Below are positions 58,505 to 60,000 of a DNA stretch of 60,000 nt, piece after piece. The notes beneath the pieces were generated by a model, which was not told the DNA's origin, did no database searches, and saw nothing but the letters and a program-made list of their open reading frames with translations. The DNA is from Bolinopsis microptera (taxonomy: Eukaryota; Ctenophora; Tentaculata; Lobata; Bolinopsidae). How positions within the stretch are numbered: the stretch's first letter is position 1; each line of letters starts with the position of its first letter. Both the position numbers and the translations under genes were made by a program. The stretch covers positions 12,879,182-12,939,181 of the forward strand of contig NC_087074.1 of assembly GCF_026151205.1 (NCBI RefSeq). The letters run 5' to 3'.

Positions 58505-58801
58505 GATCGTTCACATATTACGTAATCATTTTTTTGGAACATTTTTACTCCCCCCCCCCTTGATCCAGAGCCCTCTCGCTTGCAGTATAGTAGCGCGCGA
58601 CCGCCGAAGGCGGCAAAGAGGCTTATATTCTACTTGTGAAACAAGCGCGTCACGCAGTACGCGTATACACATGGCTATGTGAACCCCCCTCCGTTATCAT
58701 TTTTACACATAGCTAGTATTGTGTCAAAATTACACAAGCGTAATCATTCGGAACCCCCCCCTCAGCTGATTAAGTAATATGATTTTATGTGAACGACCCC
58801 T
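58505..58801. mobile_element. inverted-repeat MITE
   Basis: Left end GGATCGTTCACATATTACGT and right end (inverted) GGGGTCGTTCACATA frame a 297-bp element. It contains CTCTCGCTTGCAGTA followed by GCGCGCGACCGCCG, a segment also present in the foldback arms (39865-39900 and inverted copy). Confidence 0.7.
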
Positions 58802-58857
58802 TATGAAACTTGTAGTCGAACTCCAGGATTGGCACCATTTGTTTTAACAAACTTTCA

Positions 58858-58972
58858 ATGTTCGGGAAATTCCCGATTTTCGGGAATCCGGGAAATTTTT
58901 CCCGATTTTCCGGAAACCCGAAATTTATTTCGGTCGGGATTCCCGAATCCCGGGATTTAAAAATGAGATCGG
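58858..58972. repeat. CCCGG-rich palindromic repeat, copy 5
   Basis: Alternating GGGAAATTCCCGATTTTCGG and CCCGAATCCCGGG blocks, close to copy 4 in style. Confidence 0.6.
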
Positions 58973-59026
58973 GAATGACTTCACTAACCCTAACCCAATC
59001 TTTAACAACAGAATTCACTGAAACCC

Positions 59027-59125
59027 TTACCTGGGGACCTCATATAGGCTATTATATTATTATTTATGTTCATAACAATAGAGTCAGAGATTCGGCGGAA
59101 TGACAGGCTGAGCGCGGCCCAGTAA
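59027..59125. mobile_element. TTAC-end MITE, copy 6
   Basis: 99 bp, TTACCTGGGGACCTC ... GAGCGCGGCCCAGTAA, flanked on both sides by TGAAACCC (perfect 8-bp duplication). Same orientation as copies 2, 3 and 4. Confidence 0.95.
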
Positions 59126-59920
59126 TGAAACCCTAACCCTAACGAGAAATTAATAGACCAACTTCTTTAAATACTACTACTAACAGTAACAATATTAACT
59201 ATATTCTTTAAAATATTAAGTATGTTGATCACAAAAAATAAAATCATTCAATCTACTTCTAGTAGTACTAGTAGTATCGTTCTTTAGGCATTATAGGGGG
59301 TAGGCCCACTTCCAGTCCTTGGCTGTGAAGCGTGCGCAGTTCGGGGAGCATCCTGTGGCAGATCGCTTGTGCAGCTGGGTATTTGCTATAAGTGACAACC
59401 AATGTGGGTGTCAGGCAGTGGATCACAATGGATCAAATTTTGATCAAATTCCAGGACACAGGAACCTCCATCATCTCAGGCAGAGTATCCTCATGCAATC
59501 CTTTCATGGGCCATCTAGGTCCAGCCTCTCATTATTAAAATGGTCCATTTCTAATTTCTTTCAGCAATTAACTGTGATCAGACACTGCCGTAATCATTAA
59601 CACCCGGAGAATCTGCAGTTACAAAGCTTTCCTTTTCAGGTCGCCGTTGAACTGGTACAGCCATCGACTTTAACTTCGTACTGATAATAAGTGATAAGGT
59701 AACAAAGTGATAGCAAATCAATGCATTTGAGCTATTTCTTGTTTTTTGCAAGAAGTCAACTCACCACAGGATCTTATGCAATCAATTCCAACAATGATCA
59801 TGATAATTAAACTAAATCACAACACACAGGGATTGATTAAACGCAACAATATTTGATTCATTACAAAGATCCGAAATAACGGATGAAAATATTATTTAAT
59901 CAATAATAATGATCAGAAAG
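59126..59920. other. intergenic, upstream of the right-edge exon
   Basis: No repeat family is recognised. It would contain the promoter of the gene starting at 59921; no TATA box stands out. Confidence 0.4.
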
Positions 59921-59965
59921 ATGTCCGAGCGTACCTATTTTGGGAAGATTGTTGTAGGAAAGGAG
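59921..59965 (+). CDS. probable first exon of a gene leaving the window
   Basis: ATG opens 15 codons (MSERTYFGKIVVGKE) that end at a strong donor, GGAG|gtaagt, in phase 0. The upstream region has stops in frame, so this ATG is a natural start. The product is not recognisable from 15 residues. Confidence 0.5.
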
Positions 59966-60000
59966 GTAAGTAAATGCCGGCTAGCTCACTAGCTTTTACT

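Overview
The window is eukaryotic, AT-rich genomic DNA from an animal. Genes are split into small exons with GT-AG introns, intergenic space is long, and transposable-element remnants cover about a third of it. A three-domain gelsolin, an ionotropic glutamate receptor (iGluR), secreted multi-exon proteins and coiled-coil proteins point to a metazoan. The iGluR and the short gelsolin fit an early-branching lineage such as a ctenophore or cnidarian, but that placement is inference; no sequence here fixes the species.

Layout. 1-3.5 kb: a possible exon at the left edge, the 3' end of a coiled-coil gene and an intronless gene for a PP1-binding (KVSF), tail-anchored protein, all on the minus strand. 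6.5-10 kb: a complete nine-exon gelsolin G1-G3 gene (minus) with a 39-bp minisatellite in one intron. 10-18 kb: no recognised genes; scattered MITEs and hairpins. 18.1-18.6 kb: the last two exons of an acidic protein (minus). 20-23 kb: tRNA-derived retroposon pieces. 23.2-26.9 kb: two adjacent plus-strand genes for secreted proteins. 27.9-33.4 kb: a seven-exon coiled-coil gene (minus) whose largest intron holds a whole iGluR gene on the opposite strand; the iGluR frame is broken once. 59.9 kb: a likely first exon running off the right edge.

33.4-59.9 kb is a repeat nest. It holds a 3.2-kb foldback element with 1.4-kb arms inserted in a tandem array (8-bp target duplication), LINE fragments, LTR-retrotransposon 3' fragments, a truncated Penelope-like element with a GIY-YIG nuclease, a mariner-like element, palindromic CCCGG-rich hAT-like ends, and elements whose termini are homopolymer G/C runs. 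One short element family, ending in TTAC...GTAA, recurs at six places through the window, each time with an 8-bp target duplication.

The genes do not form a pathway. The functional relations visible are positional: nesting of the receptor in another gene's intron, a pair of neighbouring secreted-protein genes, and repeats nested inside other repeats. All exon models were read by eye from splice signals and reading phase; no search was run.
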